DNA of 64,000 bases, taken from the NCBI RefSeq assembly GCF_003945595.2, contig NW_024104295.1:558001-622000 (forward strand), in the 5' to 3' direction. This DNA is from Pipra filicauda. Taxonomy: Eukaryota > Chordata > Aves > Passeriformes > Pipridae. The notes under the pieces were generated by a model. It worked only from the letters and a program-made list of their open reading frames with translations. It had not been told where the DNA came from and ran no database searches. The translations under genes were made by a program, and so were the position numbers. Shown piece after piece: positions 9,779 through 21,625 of this stretch. The stretch's first letter is position 1; each line of letters begins with the position of its first letter.

Positions 9779-12480
9779 AAATATTTGAAATTATTCTTCT
9801 GAAAACTGTGAGGTCCTGAGAGAGGCAGATGGTCTGTAAAAACAAGTACTGCAAAACTCTTTTTAACTTCTTCTGTGCTCCAAGATGTAGTACTTAGGAG
9901 CTCCTGGATCCTGACATGCTGAACAGAGCTATGACAAAGAGGCCCCATGTTCCTCCTTATCTTTTTCATGCTGGAGCAGATTCATTTACCACCTACTGTA
10001 GCCTCAATTCTGTAGCCCTCAGTACTGCTGTAGTACATTTTTGGTGAGAACATATAGATGTCTATTTTAATTGGAAACTTAAATTTATCTGCTCTCTGAG
10101 ATGATAGTTCCACCCTCCTCCTCAAGCTGTAGAAATGCTGTGTCTTCCATTGAAGTGTCAAGAAGGAGACTAGCTACCATCACATTGACCTGAGAGGCTG
10201 GGCACAGCATTTGCCGTGGGCATGACTTGGGCAACTTCAACATGATAAATGTATGATGCCTCCCGCTGAGCCCCAGAGCATCGTACTCCTCCTTAGGCAG
10301 TGAGTCTTTTCCCGTTTTCAAGGCAGATGCATTTGTATCTGAAGACAAAAACTGCCCCAGCAAGTAGCCTGAGAAGCAGGTCCCCCCAGCCGGGTGTTGA
10401 TTCCCATCATATTGTCAAGAGCTGCACAGGTGTTTTTTCTTTCTTCCCTTGTTCTATTCAAGAGGATTTACAGGACTTTCTGTGGAAGAGAAGAATGTTG
10501 TCTTTTAACACAGCCAGTCTTCCCCTGAGATGATAGTATTTTGAGGAACTGCTTGGTTTCTTCATCGTTGTTCCTCATGAGCTGCAAAGCTGTCTTGGAC
10601 TCTGACAATCTGATTATTCCTTCCAAGAAGGATATCTACTTTCTTCTCAAATAGGAGGCAGTGAATTTTGGACTTTCATGAACCTGAGGAGGGTGGGCAG
10701 ATTTACACTGAGAACTGGAGAAGAATATGTATTTTTAACAGTGGGGAGCATGATTAGGGAAACACATCGGACCCTAATCTGAAGGTGAAGTCTGTCCCAT
10801 TAATGTAAAACATGAGGGCTGATCATGGGGCTATCAGGATAGAGAGGTTTCCCATGTGAAACTTCTGTGAGGAATTTTTATTTGCTCAACATCTAAGTTG
10901 GTGATTAGTTGGTATTTGCCTGCAGGGTTAACATTTGTGTGAGTCTTTTGTCATGTACGGGGCCTTCTGCCCAAATCAGGCTGAAGGCTGATATTTACTA
11001 ACATTGTGTGTCAGTTCCTTGAGCTTGAGACCAACTCCTCACTTCTGTATTTTCTCCTGAGGTGTTTTGTTCCCCTCTTATCTATCAGCATTTTCAGGGG
11101 AATGAGAAACATCCCATCCTGCATTGCCAACCCTCCTCTGTAGAGTATTTATTGTTGGCAAAGTCCTTTCGTTCTCCATCAAAGCTCCCTCCCAGTTTTG
11201 TATCAACACACCAATTTCTCTCTGGATTGTCTTTTTGTTGTTTTTTTTTTTACTGCTAAATCTTTCGTGTGTCTCTGGGGCTAAAATATTCCTACGGCTT
11301 TTTAGTTTTCAGGAGGGTCTAGGGACCTTCTATGAACCTGTTAATGGCTTTGCCATTGCTGGCCACAGCTTGGGAGAGGTCAGTAGCATCACTTAACCTC
11401 TGCTGATTACTAGGAGACTCCTTCCCAGTTTTTGCTGTGAATTGGGGTGTTGCTGAAATACCTAGAGATTATTTGGCCTTTGAGTGTTAAGGGGGGCCAA
11501 AATTATTTATCAACCTTTTCCTTTATGTCTGGTGAGGTACAGGGACCAGAACACAAGATAGTGTGTAAAGCAGTGTGATGCACAAGCAGACACGTAAAAT
11601 GCAGCAGGTATCAGTCAGTAACACCTGTTACTGTGTTCTTTTAAAATTAACCTTTGGCATATCCCAGCATTCAAAAACAATTAAAAAAAATTAGTGCTGG
11701 AATTTTGATGATGAGACATAACATGGGCAAAATGTTACAGCAGTCAGGTTTGTCAGTGATGTTCACATGCTTTTCTCTGTACCACTTTTATTGCTATCTT
11801 AATTTTAAATAAATTGCTCCTATTTTATATAGTCCTGACCACTTTGAATCCAATATGACTTCAGGAGAAATGTCTTCAATACAGAGATTCCTTCTGGGCT
11901 ATCCTTTTTCTGTTAAAATAATCAAGATTTAAAAAGAATGCATGGAAAATGGTCATAGCTCCAGAGTACAATGAAGTGGATGTGAATGTTGAACAGTCAT
12001 CATGGCTTTGCTGGAAAATACTTGTGTAAATTAAATGTGCTTTCTTGGTTTTAGGGTTGGTTTTTTAATAAGACTAAAAAAAAAAAACAAAAACGAAACC
12101 ACAAACCAGGTAGTTCCAAAAGGCTTGGCAGCATCTAGACTGTACTGATTTTGAGGAGTAGATTATGATATTTGCTCTCAGAGAAGAACATGGTTAGTAG
12201 AAACTTTGTCTTGAAAATTATTTTTTAAATGATGAAAAATGTCTCATCTGCCTGTTTCTTCTCCACATCTATACTATTTGTGTCTTTCATTCATTTTATT
12301 AGTAAATGAGAGGGGGAAAATGTGAATAACATAAGGAAATAGATGAAGGCAAGTATTGTTTACTATGGGAACAGAGTAAATAGAGCATCTGCTTTTGATT
12401 TTTCTGGGAAATCAAGAAGTAACGAGAGCAAAACACTTGTTAGATATTTTTTTTTCTTGGATTACACTTCTATATCTGCT
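9779..12480. other. Unique DNA, no gene recognised
   Basis: No recognisable coding exon, RNA gene or interspersed repeat. Short poly-A and poly-T tracts are present (for example near 12075 and 11240). Open frames here are short and carry no family signature. Confidence 0.5.
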
Positions 12481-12662
12481 GTCAGGCTTCCCCCTACTCC
12501 TTAGAGTTCCTCTTCTCCTCTGTCTTTTTTTCCTCCTTTTGGTGAAACAGTTGCTTCATTGAAGCCAAGACTGAAGCCTACAAAAGAGCCACAGTGAACG
12601 AATAATAAAGGACAGAGATTCAAATGTTGTTGATCTGGGCTGAACTGTTCTGTAGCATTTGA

Positions 12663-12770
12663 GATCCGGACGTGACCCTTCCCGGCAGTGCATGTTTGCG
12701 AGGCGGGTGCGCGGCAGTGGCGGGGCCACGGGAGGTGCATGGCGAGGCTGCTGCCTGCAGCTGTGCGGGC
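12663..12770. promoter_or_regulatory. Small CpG-dense patch, possible regulatory element
   Basis: Eleven CpG dinucleotides lie in about 100 bp (12667-12767), in contrast with the CpG-poor surroundings. A GTTAACAAATTAAT motif directly downstream (12785-12798) resembles an HNF1-type homeodomain palindrome, though not perfectly. The patch is too short for a classical CpG island. It could be an unmethylated enhancer, a minor promoter or a decayed repeat. No TATA box or transcript start can be demonstrated. Confidence 0.25.
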
Positions 12771-12913
12771 AGCACTTATTTGCTGTTAACAAATTAATGT
12801 AAACGTGACATGTAGTTCACCGTGAAATATTTTCACAGATGGAATGAGTCTGCAGCATAACCTAGGGATGTAAACTAGAGGATTGTTTAGAGTTCTCGAT
12901 TATTTTTTCTTTG

Positions 12914-12933
12914 CCCCCCCCCCCCCCCCCCCC
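12914..12933. repeat. Homopolymer run of 20 C
   Basis: Twenty consecutive C residues, i.e. a G20 run on the minus strand. The tract can form G-quadruplex or i-motif structures, and its length is unreliable in sequencing. It lies about 150 bp from the CpG-dense patch. Confidence 0.9.
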
Positions 12934-15900
12934 TCCATCCCCTGTTCGCACACAGCTTAAGTCTCCTGTTACAGCAGAGCAGCCGACATGGAGCTCTGCC
13001 TGAAGCTTTCCTTAGTCCAAGTATGCATCCCATTTTGGGGCTACGTGCATCCCTGGCAGGGGAGCTGTGGTGGGGCAGGGGCTTGTGGTTAATCCCAGTC
13101 CCTGACCGTGGGGCAATAAGCAAAGAAGTGCTGAATTTGAGGGCAACCTAGTGATATTGGTTTGGAACCAGGGTGCAAACCTGATACAGCTGTGGTCAGC
13201 AATGGGGCCCTCAAATCCTGCTACTCAGTGACGCACTTCCTGACACTTCCCTCCTCCTGAGGTATGTACCAGGGAGCTTGTGGCTGGTGGATGTAGAATT
13301 TATGGCTTGAGGATCAAGGCTTGCCAGATTGCCAGCATGGTATTAGTGGGAACTCTTTTACTATTTTTTTTTTAGTGGTATCATGGTGGTTTGTTTGCTG
13401 TTCCAAGCTTGTCACTGCAAAAAGAGCATTAAATGGGAAATAAAAATTGAGAGGTTTTTTTAAACATGAAAGAATTTAAGTAAAAACTATAAATCTGCCT
13501 ACCAACTTTCAAAGTTTTTATGCCTTTAATATGAAGAACTAGAAGCCTATTGTTTTTTTCGTGAGCTTTTTTTAAAGTGAGTCTCTTCTGCAAACACCAG
13601 ACTTGCAGAACTAAGACTTTGAAAGAGCCAGATGATATTGTGAGACTCTGAAGGGAAAAGTATGATGCTTATAACACTGTAGATAGCCCCTTAAAGTACT
13701 CCCTCTGCTTCCACATCCTTTTATTCTGGGACATGAAAGAGAAACCTGAGCCAATACAGGATTATAGAACTAGGTTACAAACCTGGAGCTAGGCTATTTG
13801 TAGCTAAAGCATCAGAAATTTATTTTTTATGCTTATTTTGGTTTAAAAATTTTATGCATTTGGAAAACTCTGCCTCCCCCCCATGAGAGTTCTTCCTTTC
13901 AAGTAATTAAAGCAAGACAGTAAGCAGCAGAGACAATGAATTGTAAAATTTCATTGCTGGTTACAACAAGAATTTGAACCTCATCCATCTGTCATAAAAA
14001 AAAACAAAACAACCTTTCAAAAAGCAGATGGTCTTGTAACTAAAACAGATCTGAATTCTGGCAGACAGGGTGAGAAATGTGCATTGTGAGAACCGGGGAA
14101 ACACTGCACTGGGAACTGTTCATCTTGTTGGAGTGCTCTAGCTGTGAATACCTCTGTAATGCATGATAATAGTGCATGATAGTGATCAGCAGAGGTCAAA
14201 ATCAGTAACTTTGATTCCATTTGTAAGCTCACAAGAAATAATTATTGTTATTTCTGGAGCACAGATTTTTCTGAAAGGTGCCATCTCCTAATAGGTATTT
14301 ATGAGAAACTTAAGTGCGCTTTGTGCACGTTAATAACAAGGGGTTCTGCACAGGAAGAATTTCATCCTAAAGTGGAAATCATGGATTAGCATTGTGAGAA
14401 CCTCCTTCAAAATAAAACTCTATATTTACAGTGCTATGCTTATGCACAAGCATTTGCTCTTACGGGTGCTTTCTAGCGAGATTCTTAAATTAACAACCCA
14501 ATGAATAAGTAACCCAGCTCTACATCATTTAATGGTACTTTAAATGCCAATAACAACAAAAATATCCTCAAACTTGCTAGAGGCTTATTTCTGTGTGTTT
14601 TACCTAGGTGAAGTTGGATCTGTACAACTTCATTCAGGATTCATTCCCTCTAGGTTATCAGCTTCATCAGATTCATTGGCTTCAGTGGATAAGTAAACTC
14701 AGTGCTGCCTACATGTGTGCCACAGATACCATAATCTGTGGCTGATAATTGAAATTCCTAGGGGCTGTGTGTAGCCTTGCATGAGGCTTGGAGCTCAGTA
14801 GCCTAGCACACTTTTAAAAGCATTTTTGTAGTGACTGACTGTTCACTCAAAATCACATTGACCCTTCTCTCAGACAGCAGAAATCCTCTCTGGAGTTATT
14901 CTAACCTGTTCATCTAGAGCTAGCAGCTTTTTCAGTAGTACATAGTGGGAAATTCTCTCAAATGTTTTTGAAAAATGTAGTAGCTAGCTCAACAAGTCCA
15001 CATATATAGTAGGAAAATCATTAAGTATTTCAGGCCCAGTCTTTGGTCCATCCTATGTTTAAAAACACATTAGACATCCAAAGACAAATAATTTGATAAC
15101 TACACAATTGCTATATCCTTATGTCCCAAAAAGCAGGAAGATGATCATGAACAGCAAGGTCACATGGAATCTGGGTGGGAGCCTCCTTTACGCAGTGCAG
15201 TGCTGGTTTGTGCTGCTGACTGAACCAGAAAGCAGGGGGATGCTATGTGCTGTCCCTTGGGAGGAGTTTTATACCCAAAGAGGCAGCACTTGCCATGCAG
15301 ATAGAACAAAAGCCAAACAAAAATCTTTTGCATAATTGGCCAGCCTTGTTTGGTTGAAGTGAGTCATCCTCCTTCTCCGCATTGTTATGGTAGTGCTTCC
15401 TTTTAGTGTTGTTTTGTCTCCTGTGTGCATGCAACATGAATTAAAAGAAGTGTTGATAGGTACAGCAAACAGCTTTAAAACTGTCCCAAGGAAAGGAATA
15501 GAACTGCCCAACATCGTAACTCTCTTCTGTATATTTAGCCACGCTATCTAGACCAGAAGATGTGAAAAAACCTTGAAATAGTGCTGTATGCATAAGGTGG
15601 CTTTTTCCAGAGTCCATCAGTCTTTTTCATTATTTCCAGAAACCTGAGAACAGTAACTCCTGCAATCTTCATCCTCATACATATCCAACATTATACTTAC
15701 ACGAATGTGAAAGTATATGAGCTTTTAGTCTTACTAAAGTACATGAATAAAAGATGTGGGTATTGGTGTGAACTTTTCTTATGAAGTACTGGACTTAGAG
15801 TTCTGTGGCTATTGCATTGATGTGCTTTAAAAATAATTCTTTTTAATGCATGTCATTACATTTCACTGACCACAGACTGAAATGTCCTTAGCTTGATGAG

Positions 15901-16344
15901 TAAAGTAGTAGAGAGAAGAGATCCAATTTCAAATCCAATCTATGCCTTACTCACAGAAGAATATGAACTGTGGCATTTCACCCTGGGAAAGTTTGATTAG
16001 AGCTGGGCTAGAGGGTTTCCCTTGATGCTCAAGGGTGCAGAAATCAGGGGGATGCTATGTACTGTCTTAAGGTGCATCCTTTGGCAGGATCCTTTTGTTC
16101 CACCAAACAGTTACTGGTAGGTTTTGTTTGTTGTGACCACTGGGGCACTGCCTAGAACGAGAGGCCTCTCTGCCCCATCCCTTGTCCTAGCAAGGTATGT
16201 ACACCCTAATGCAAAGCCCCAAAGGTAATGGGGAAAGGGGAGTCCCTGTTCCAGAGGACTTGGTACTCCATAGCACTCCACAAGGATGGGTCATAACGTG
16301 CTTAGGATTCCCTAATGAGTGGAAGGAATTGCATGCATGGACCA
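12934..16344. other. Unique DNA, no gene recognised
   Basis: AT-rich sequence with short poly-A and poly-T runs. I see no splice-bounded open frame worth listing, no CR1 or LTR signature and no RNA gene. Frames of up to about 80 residues here look random in composition. Confidence 0.5.
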
Positions 16345-16442
16345 ACAATCTGATCCAGTGGAAGGTGTCCCTGCCTTTGTCAGAGAGTTTGGAACGAGAT
16401 TGTATTTAATGTCCTTTCCAACCCAAACCGTTCTATGATTCT
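16345..16442 (+). mobile_element. CR1 LINE 3' end fragment
   Basis: The segment includes TCCAGTGGAAGGTGTCCCTG, GTTTGGAACGAGAT, CCTTTCCAACCCAAACCG and a terminal TTCTATGATTCT. These are the successive landmarks of the last ~100 bp of avian CR1. Diverged and 5'-truncated. I see no target-site duplication, as is usual for CR1. Confidence 0.85.
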
Positions 16443-19400
16443 CTGCACAGCTCTCAAGTTTGGTAGCTAAAGGAACTTTTCTCCAGCGCCTGTTAGCCAT
16501 AGGCTTGCAGATGAGTGAAATGTCTCAGCACTCGTGGCAGCCGAGAGCCCGGCCCTCTGCACTGAGCAGAGCGGGGCCTCCGCCTGTATCGGCACCTGGA
16601 TGCTCAGACCTGAATTTAAGTGGCTTCATCTTCCAGCTGAACAGAGTGCCAGTCCTTCTGCGACCTGTCCCAGAGTGACACACCTTGGTTTGTGTGCTGC
16701 TTTCTATGTGATGACATACCTGCCAAATAAAACCATTAAAAATGGAAGAGCTCTGGGTGTAGTGTTGAGGCACAGTGTGGCATAACATATGTTATATATG
16801 TGTTATGCGCTCAGTTTTCCTTATTGTCTGTTTTATTGTTTCAGTTTTACATTCATTCAAAGATTCAGTTTTATTTAAAATTAATCTTGCTCCTCTTTGG
16901 AATGCTTGTATATGTCGAGCTGCTGTGCTGTTTCTCATAGTAATTTCTCAGTTCTTCATAGCAAGCACAAGTGTTACAGCTGTCCAGGTTAGTCATCGCT
17001 GCTACAGTGCTATCCTCAGATGTGTAACAAATGTGTTGGGTTTTGTTGTGAGGACAAGATAATCAAAAAAGCTTTGTTTCTACCAGAATTGAACAGCTTA
17101 CTCCATCTCCTTTGGCTTCAAACTACTGTTGGCTGTGGGAGGACTGTAGGGTATGAGGGCAGCCGAGCCCCATAACACTGCTGCAGAATGTAGAGATGAA
17201 CCCTGGACAAGAGGTGTGGTGCTGGCACAGCTCTGCTTTCCAGACATGGACCCTGGTCCTTTAGTCACATCTTTGGCATGCTGTGACAGTGCTTATGCTG
17301 GGCAGTAAAGCTACGGAATCCAGAGCGTGTGGGTGCTGTGATCTGAAAATTTACCTCTAGTTTTCTGTCATTCCTGTGTGCCAGTGTAAACATTGCTGTA
17401 AGAAACTATTTAGTTTCCATACAGCTCTAGGAGTGCCTCAGATTGCATTTCAGTGTTGTATTTTTTTGTGGTCAGTGAGAATGTGCTGTGTTTGTCAAAA
17501 CTAATTTATTCAGGTCTGCTAATGGATTTAAGGAGACAATTAATTTTGCAATTCTCTGCATGTCTCAGAATCTTTTTTCTCAGATCGATTTATCAAGGAG
17601 TTTCAACCCAGCTCCCTGTCTGTTGGCATTCAGACCTCTCAAGGGTGCATTTGTCAGGCTGTTGATGCAGTAATTTCTGGAAAATATTAGTGGAAAAATG
17701 GGGTTTGGAGGGAAGATCAGGCTTATAGTCTTGAGATAGGAGTAGTAAAGGAAAGAAGTAGAAATTCACAGGCCTTTTTTCTGTCATAATTTTCTGTCAA
17801 ATTCTTGAAGGAAAATGAGTTCTAGGTCATGTTTAGAGATGTGTTTTCCTTTCTTAAAGGGAGAAAATTGAAACCTTTTGAAAATCTGTGAGAAGGCATC
17901 AGTAAAAGCAGTATGTCTGAGGACCACAGCCCCTGAGGGACCTCATCTCTCATTCTCCATAAGATATTGTGTTATAGATCTGATATTGATATATTATATT
18001 TACTTGAGATCTCATTAGACATTATTTATATATACATATTTATATTTAAGATGTTTCTGTGTTAAGGGGTCTTTGATGCATCCAAGAGCAATTTTTAGCT
18101 ACTAAGTAAATAATATGGTGAATATTTTTCAGAATGTGGTGCTGCTTAGAAATTTTATGTCTTTAGTATGTTTTATAGGGGTACTCTTGTAATAAACATT
18201 CAGTGTAAGTTAAATTATGGATTGAGGAACCAAATCCTGCATTAGCAAGCTAAAATTCTGCAAGCTCATTCTTTGCTAAGCCCCAGCCTTTCATGGAAAA
18301 GGCAACTGAAAAGGGAGAAAACAAGCTGTGGTTGTCTTACAGCAAAGGATTAAAAGTATCTCACACTGGTCTGGGGAAAAGAGAGGGAAAGGGTGATAAC
18401 TTCAGCTGACTCTAATTTGCCAGAAGTCATCCTGTTCTCTCCTTTAATATTAACTGTTGGAGAACTGTGATTAAGTGTTCTCCCTCCTGATAAGGGCTCA
18501 CTGAGAAGTGGCTGACGGGTAGAAACAGCAGCCAAACTGCTGCATGTTTTAGAAGGTGTTTGCTGACGCCCGGCATCTCTTGTCAGCACTGCTGATAAGC
18601 TCTAACACAAACAGCCACCCAGAATTTGTTTGGCAGCCCAGGGAAGGGATGGATGGATTGTGCTATACACAATGTGCTAACAGCCACAAATTGGCTACTC
18701 TTGTTTGGGAATGACAGGGTGACTGTGTATGGTGGGGTTTTTTATAGTCTAGTTCTGGTATACTTAGATTGTACCATTTTTGTTCTGAGAACAGGCATTT
18801 AGACTTTTTTTGTGTGTTGGCAGCAAAGCAAATTTTTGTTAACCTCAAAAATACTGTTGATTAACTACAATAAAAAATTCAAAGCAATTTTATTTAAAAC
18901 TAATTGAAAAGTGGAAGAAAAAGTTCTGGATTACAATATGAAGAACTTTTATATTGGTGAAGTGTTTTTAAAGTATTATAGCAAATACTTAATTTTCCTT
19001 TCAAAGACGTAAAGTCAGAACTTTCTTCTATCCAAAAAAGGAACTGTCTCCCAAAGGCTCACAATAGAGTGTCCCTTTACATCCCCTCAGAGATGGGTGG
19101 GATATCTTCTGTTCCTTCTTCTCAACAGGCAAGGCCTATTGTTTTTTCATTTACTACCCTCCCCCATCCACATTACAATAGTTTTTAATAGTAGGAACAG
19201 TTCAAGGCCACAAGATGGAGGTATAAGGAATTGTATACAGAAATGGGGAGGAGAATGAATGTCTGTGTCTGCTGTGTGAAAGTATTTCGGAGAATGAAGT
19301 CCTGTTTAAGTGGGGAGCTGGGGCTCTGTGCAGTCATCTTTGATATAGATGGAGGTGCTGGGGTTTCCCTGACATGGAAGTTACCCTTGTGGCACCGGCT

Positions 19401-20390
19401 GCTACATATCAGTCCCTGCTTGCATGGTGATGGCATTGATGTGGTACCACCCAGCAGCTGCTCCCAGGAGTGATGGTGGTGACCCATCAGACTCCCACAA
19501 CACTCAGCTGCAGGGCAGATATACCAGATGCTTCTGAATATCTTGTCTTTTCATGGTCAGGAACCACAAGGCACTTCTAACTGTCCAGAGAGGTGGGAAT
19601 GGAGAAAGGAAACTTGCTCACTGCTTCTGTTACAGCATACAAGCATCCTGACACAATATGGGCTGCTTTTGCTTGCCCCAAACTAGGGACACATGAAGAA
19701 TGCAGGTTCATGATAGTGTCTGCTTGTTCTTTCCCAGCCAATTTATGATGTAGATCCTAGGAGCCTGGTGGGTACACTCGTTTCTCTTTGAAATACAAAG
19801 CTGTTACCTTTCTTCCTTTGTCCAGCTGCAAGTCAGAAAGAAGAATGAGGAAGGTACACAGGCACAGGAGTTGGGAATGTGGATGTGATGGCAAGAACAT
19901 TTCACAGTATTATTCTTTGCTATAGTATAGCAAATAATAAAGTGCTCTGTAGTCATAACACTGTGTGTTTGCTATGCTGGGGAAATTGGCAAACACTGAG
20001 AGCAGGAACAGTATTAAGAGAAAACAGTATGTTGACATGTTTGGTTTCTGTCCAAGAGCCCCAGAAAATAAGAAGAGTAAATAAACAGCAGGAAGAAGAT
20101 CCTGTATAGTCAAATTGTGCTAAATTGTCTTGTCAATTGAAAGGAAGTGAATGGAGAGGGCAGGGTGTTCAGAGGGATTTGAACAACGCCTAAGGCAGGA
20201 AACAAAGATGTTTAGCAACTGAAAGGGTATTGGGGTCTTTTTGTTTGTTTCACGGTCTTGCAGTTTGTTGTTTTTGGGTTTTTTGTTCTAATTTTTTTAA
20301 TCTTTTATATTCCCAGTGGTAGAATCCTGGATTGCTCTCTTGTCTAGCAAAAGTGATGGTTTTCACTGTAATGCTATGTGAAGAGTAAGA
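16443..20390. other. Unique DNA, no gene recognised
   Basis: Contents noted: a mildly CpG-enriched patch at about 16530-16610; an imperfect TA-rich hairpin with GCATAACA (16780-16787) against TGTTATGC (16801-16808); and an AT-rich stretch near 17980-18045. A 95-codon hydrophobic frame at 16775-17062 has no family resemblance and is probably random. Confidence 0.5.
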
Positions 20391-20461
20391 TCATAGAATC
20401 ATAGAATCGATTGGGTTGGAAAAGACCTCCGAGATCATCGAGTCCAACCCTTGGTCCAAAT
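20391..20461 (-). mobile_element. CR1 LINE 3' tail, minus strand
   Basis: Two TCATAGAATC-type octamers are followed by TTGGGTTGGAAAAGACCTCC and GAGTCCAACCCTTGG. This is the reverse complement of the avian CR1 3' end. Only about 70 bp remain. The bases are close to what I recall of young CR1 subfamilies, but the subfamily cannot be assigned by eye. Confidence 0.85.
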
Positions 20462-20866
20462 CCAAAGATAAATGAGAGAACAGTCTGAAGGAAAGAGCAA
20501 GTTTATTCTGATTAAGAAAATCAGTGGACTGATTGCCATTCGACTTCCTAAAGCAGAGCTGCATGCATTGCTTATTTACTTACCTTTTTTTTTTCCCCTC
20601 TCCCTTTTTTCTGCCTTTTTAAAGGCAGTATTAAATGTAAGGAAATAATTGTTATATAAATCCTAGAAGAATCATGCTCTTTAGAGTCTTCTAACTTTAT
20701 AAATTTAATCTGGTTTAAATCACAATGAATTTTTAGGTGAGTCCGTGAAAGTACTTTCAGGGATATCCCTGATTTTACTTTTTATTTAGTAAAATCATGC
20801 AAATAGAAAATGGAATATGTATCAAGTGTATTATTGTGCAAAGGATAGACTAATCTACTGTGCCAT

Positions 20867-20879
20867 ACATCAGTTTTGT
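20867..20879. repeat. Left target-site duplication of RTE-like copy B
   Basis: ACATCAGTTTTGT, 13 bp, is repeated exactly at 21613-21625. The repeat marks the 5' limit of the LINE insertion and shows that the ORF enters the element from flanking DNA. Confidence 0.85.
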
Positions 20880-21568
20880 TAGCAAAGGCATATAGAGCTT
20901 TCGGAAGACTCCATAAAAGAGTCTGGCGAAATAAGCGCCTGAAGAAAAGTACCAAGATCAGTGTTTACAGAGCCATTGTGCTCTCTGCTCTTTTATATGG
21001 GTCCAAATCACGGGTCATCTACCGCCACCACCTGCGACTCCTAGAACGCTTCCATCAACGCTGCCTCCGTACAATCCTAAACATCCACTGGTCAGATTAT
21101 GTGACCAATACATCTGTTCTAGAACAGGCAGTGGTTTCAAGTATTGAGACCATGTTGCTGAGAACACAGCTGCGCTGGGCAGGGCACGTCTCCAGGATGA
21201 AGGACCACCCTCTCCCTAAGATCCTGCTCTATGGTGAACTTGCCACCGGCTGCCGCAAGAGAGGAGTCCCGAAGAGGAGATACAAGGACTCCCTGAAACA
21301 ACATCTCAGCCTTGGCCACATTGATCTTCATCACTGGTCTACTCTGGCCTCCAATCGGGAGGCCTGGAGACACGCCATCTATAATGCTGCTGCTTCCTTT
21401 GAGAACACACGCAGGATCACTCTTGAGGAGAAAAGACAACGCAGAAAGAATCATGTCTTGCAGAATATACCACCGAAGGAGTCTTTCTGCTGTGCCTTTT
21501 GCAACTGGACTTGTCTATCTCGCATTGGCCTCTTTAGCCACCAGCGTGCTTATAGCAAATGTGGGTAG
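20880..21568 (+). pseudogene. LINE reverse-transcriptase C-terminal fragment
   Basis: About 229 codons read without interruption. In order they show: the post-palm segment LSALLYGSKSR (about residues 36-46 of the open frame, usually LLYGSETW-like in relatives); RHHLRLLERFHQRCLRTIL; SIETMLLRTQLRWAGHVSRM; the basic GELATGCRKRGVPKRRYKDS; NREAWRHAIYNAAASFE; a KRQRRKN basic patch; and a terminal CAFCNWTCLSRIGLFSHQ knuckle. These are the landmarks of the C-terminal region of RTE-like endonuclease/reverse transcriptases in vertebrates. Relative to copy A, the last ligand of the CCHC-like motif is Tyr (QRAY) in place of Cys (QRAC). The open frame extends a few codons left into the duplicated target, so it has no native start. 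It is a fragment with no catalytic residues and is not expected to act alone. Confidence 0.85.
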
Positions 21569-21582
21569 AGCCCTTCCCAAAT

Positions 21583-21596
21583 CTTCGTTTGCGAAG
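21583..21596 (+). other. 3' UTR stem-loop of RTE-like copy B
   Basis: CTTCG (21583-21587) and CGAAG (21592-21596) pair around a TTTG loop. Copy A has TTCG at the same place. The stem is unchanged while the surrounding sequence differs, which is consistent with selection on the stem in the source element, or with chance over 10 bases. Confidence 0.55.
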
Positions 21597-21612
21597 CCTA
21601 GCCAGAATGATG

Positions 21613-21625
21613 ACATCAGTTTTGT
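21613..21625. repeat. Right target-site duplication of RTE-like copy B
   Basis: Exact 13-bp repeat of 20867-20879, directly after the ATGATG end of the LINE. Confidence 0.85.

Larger units (their letters stand above)
20880..21612 (+). mobile_element. RTE-like LINE copy B, 5'-truncated, with 13-bp TSD
   Basis: A 733-bp insertion containing the last ~229 codons of a LINE ORF2-type protein, a TAG at 21566-21568 and a 44-bp 3' UTR. It lies between exact 13-bp repeats. The 3' UTR repeats the CTTCG...CGAAG hairpin of copy A, and the element ends in ATGATG. The reading frame has no stop or frameshift across its whole length, which suggests limited decay since insertion. The 5' truncation removes the endonuclease and the catalytic reverse-transcriptase core, so the copy cannot move by itself. 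Lineage-restricted RTE elements (AviRTE) are known in several bird groups and are thought to have been acquired horizontally. Whether this is that family cannot be settled by eye. Confidence 0.88.

Noticed and set aside
16775..17062. 95-codon hydrophobic frame
   Set aside because: Starts inside a TA-rich hairpin and has no domain or neighbour support.
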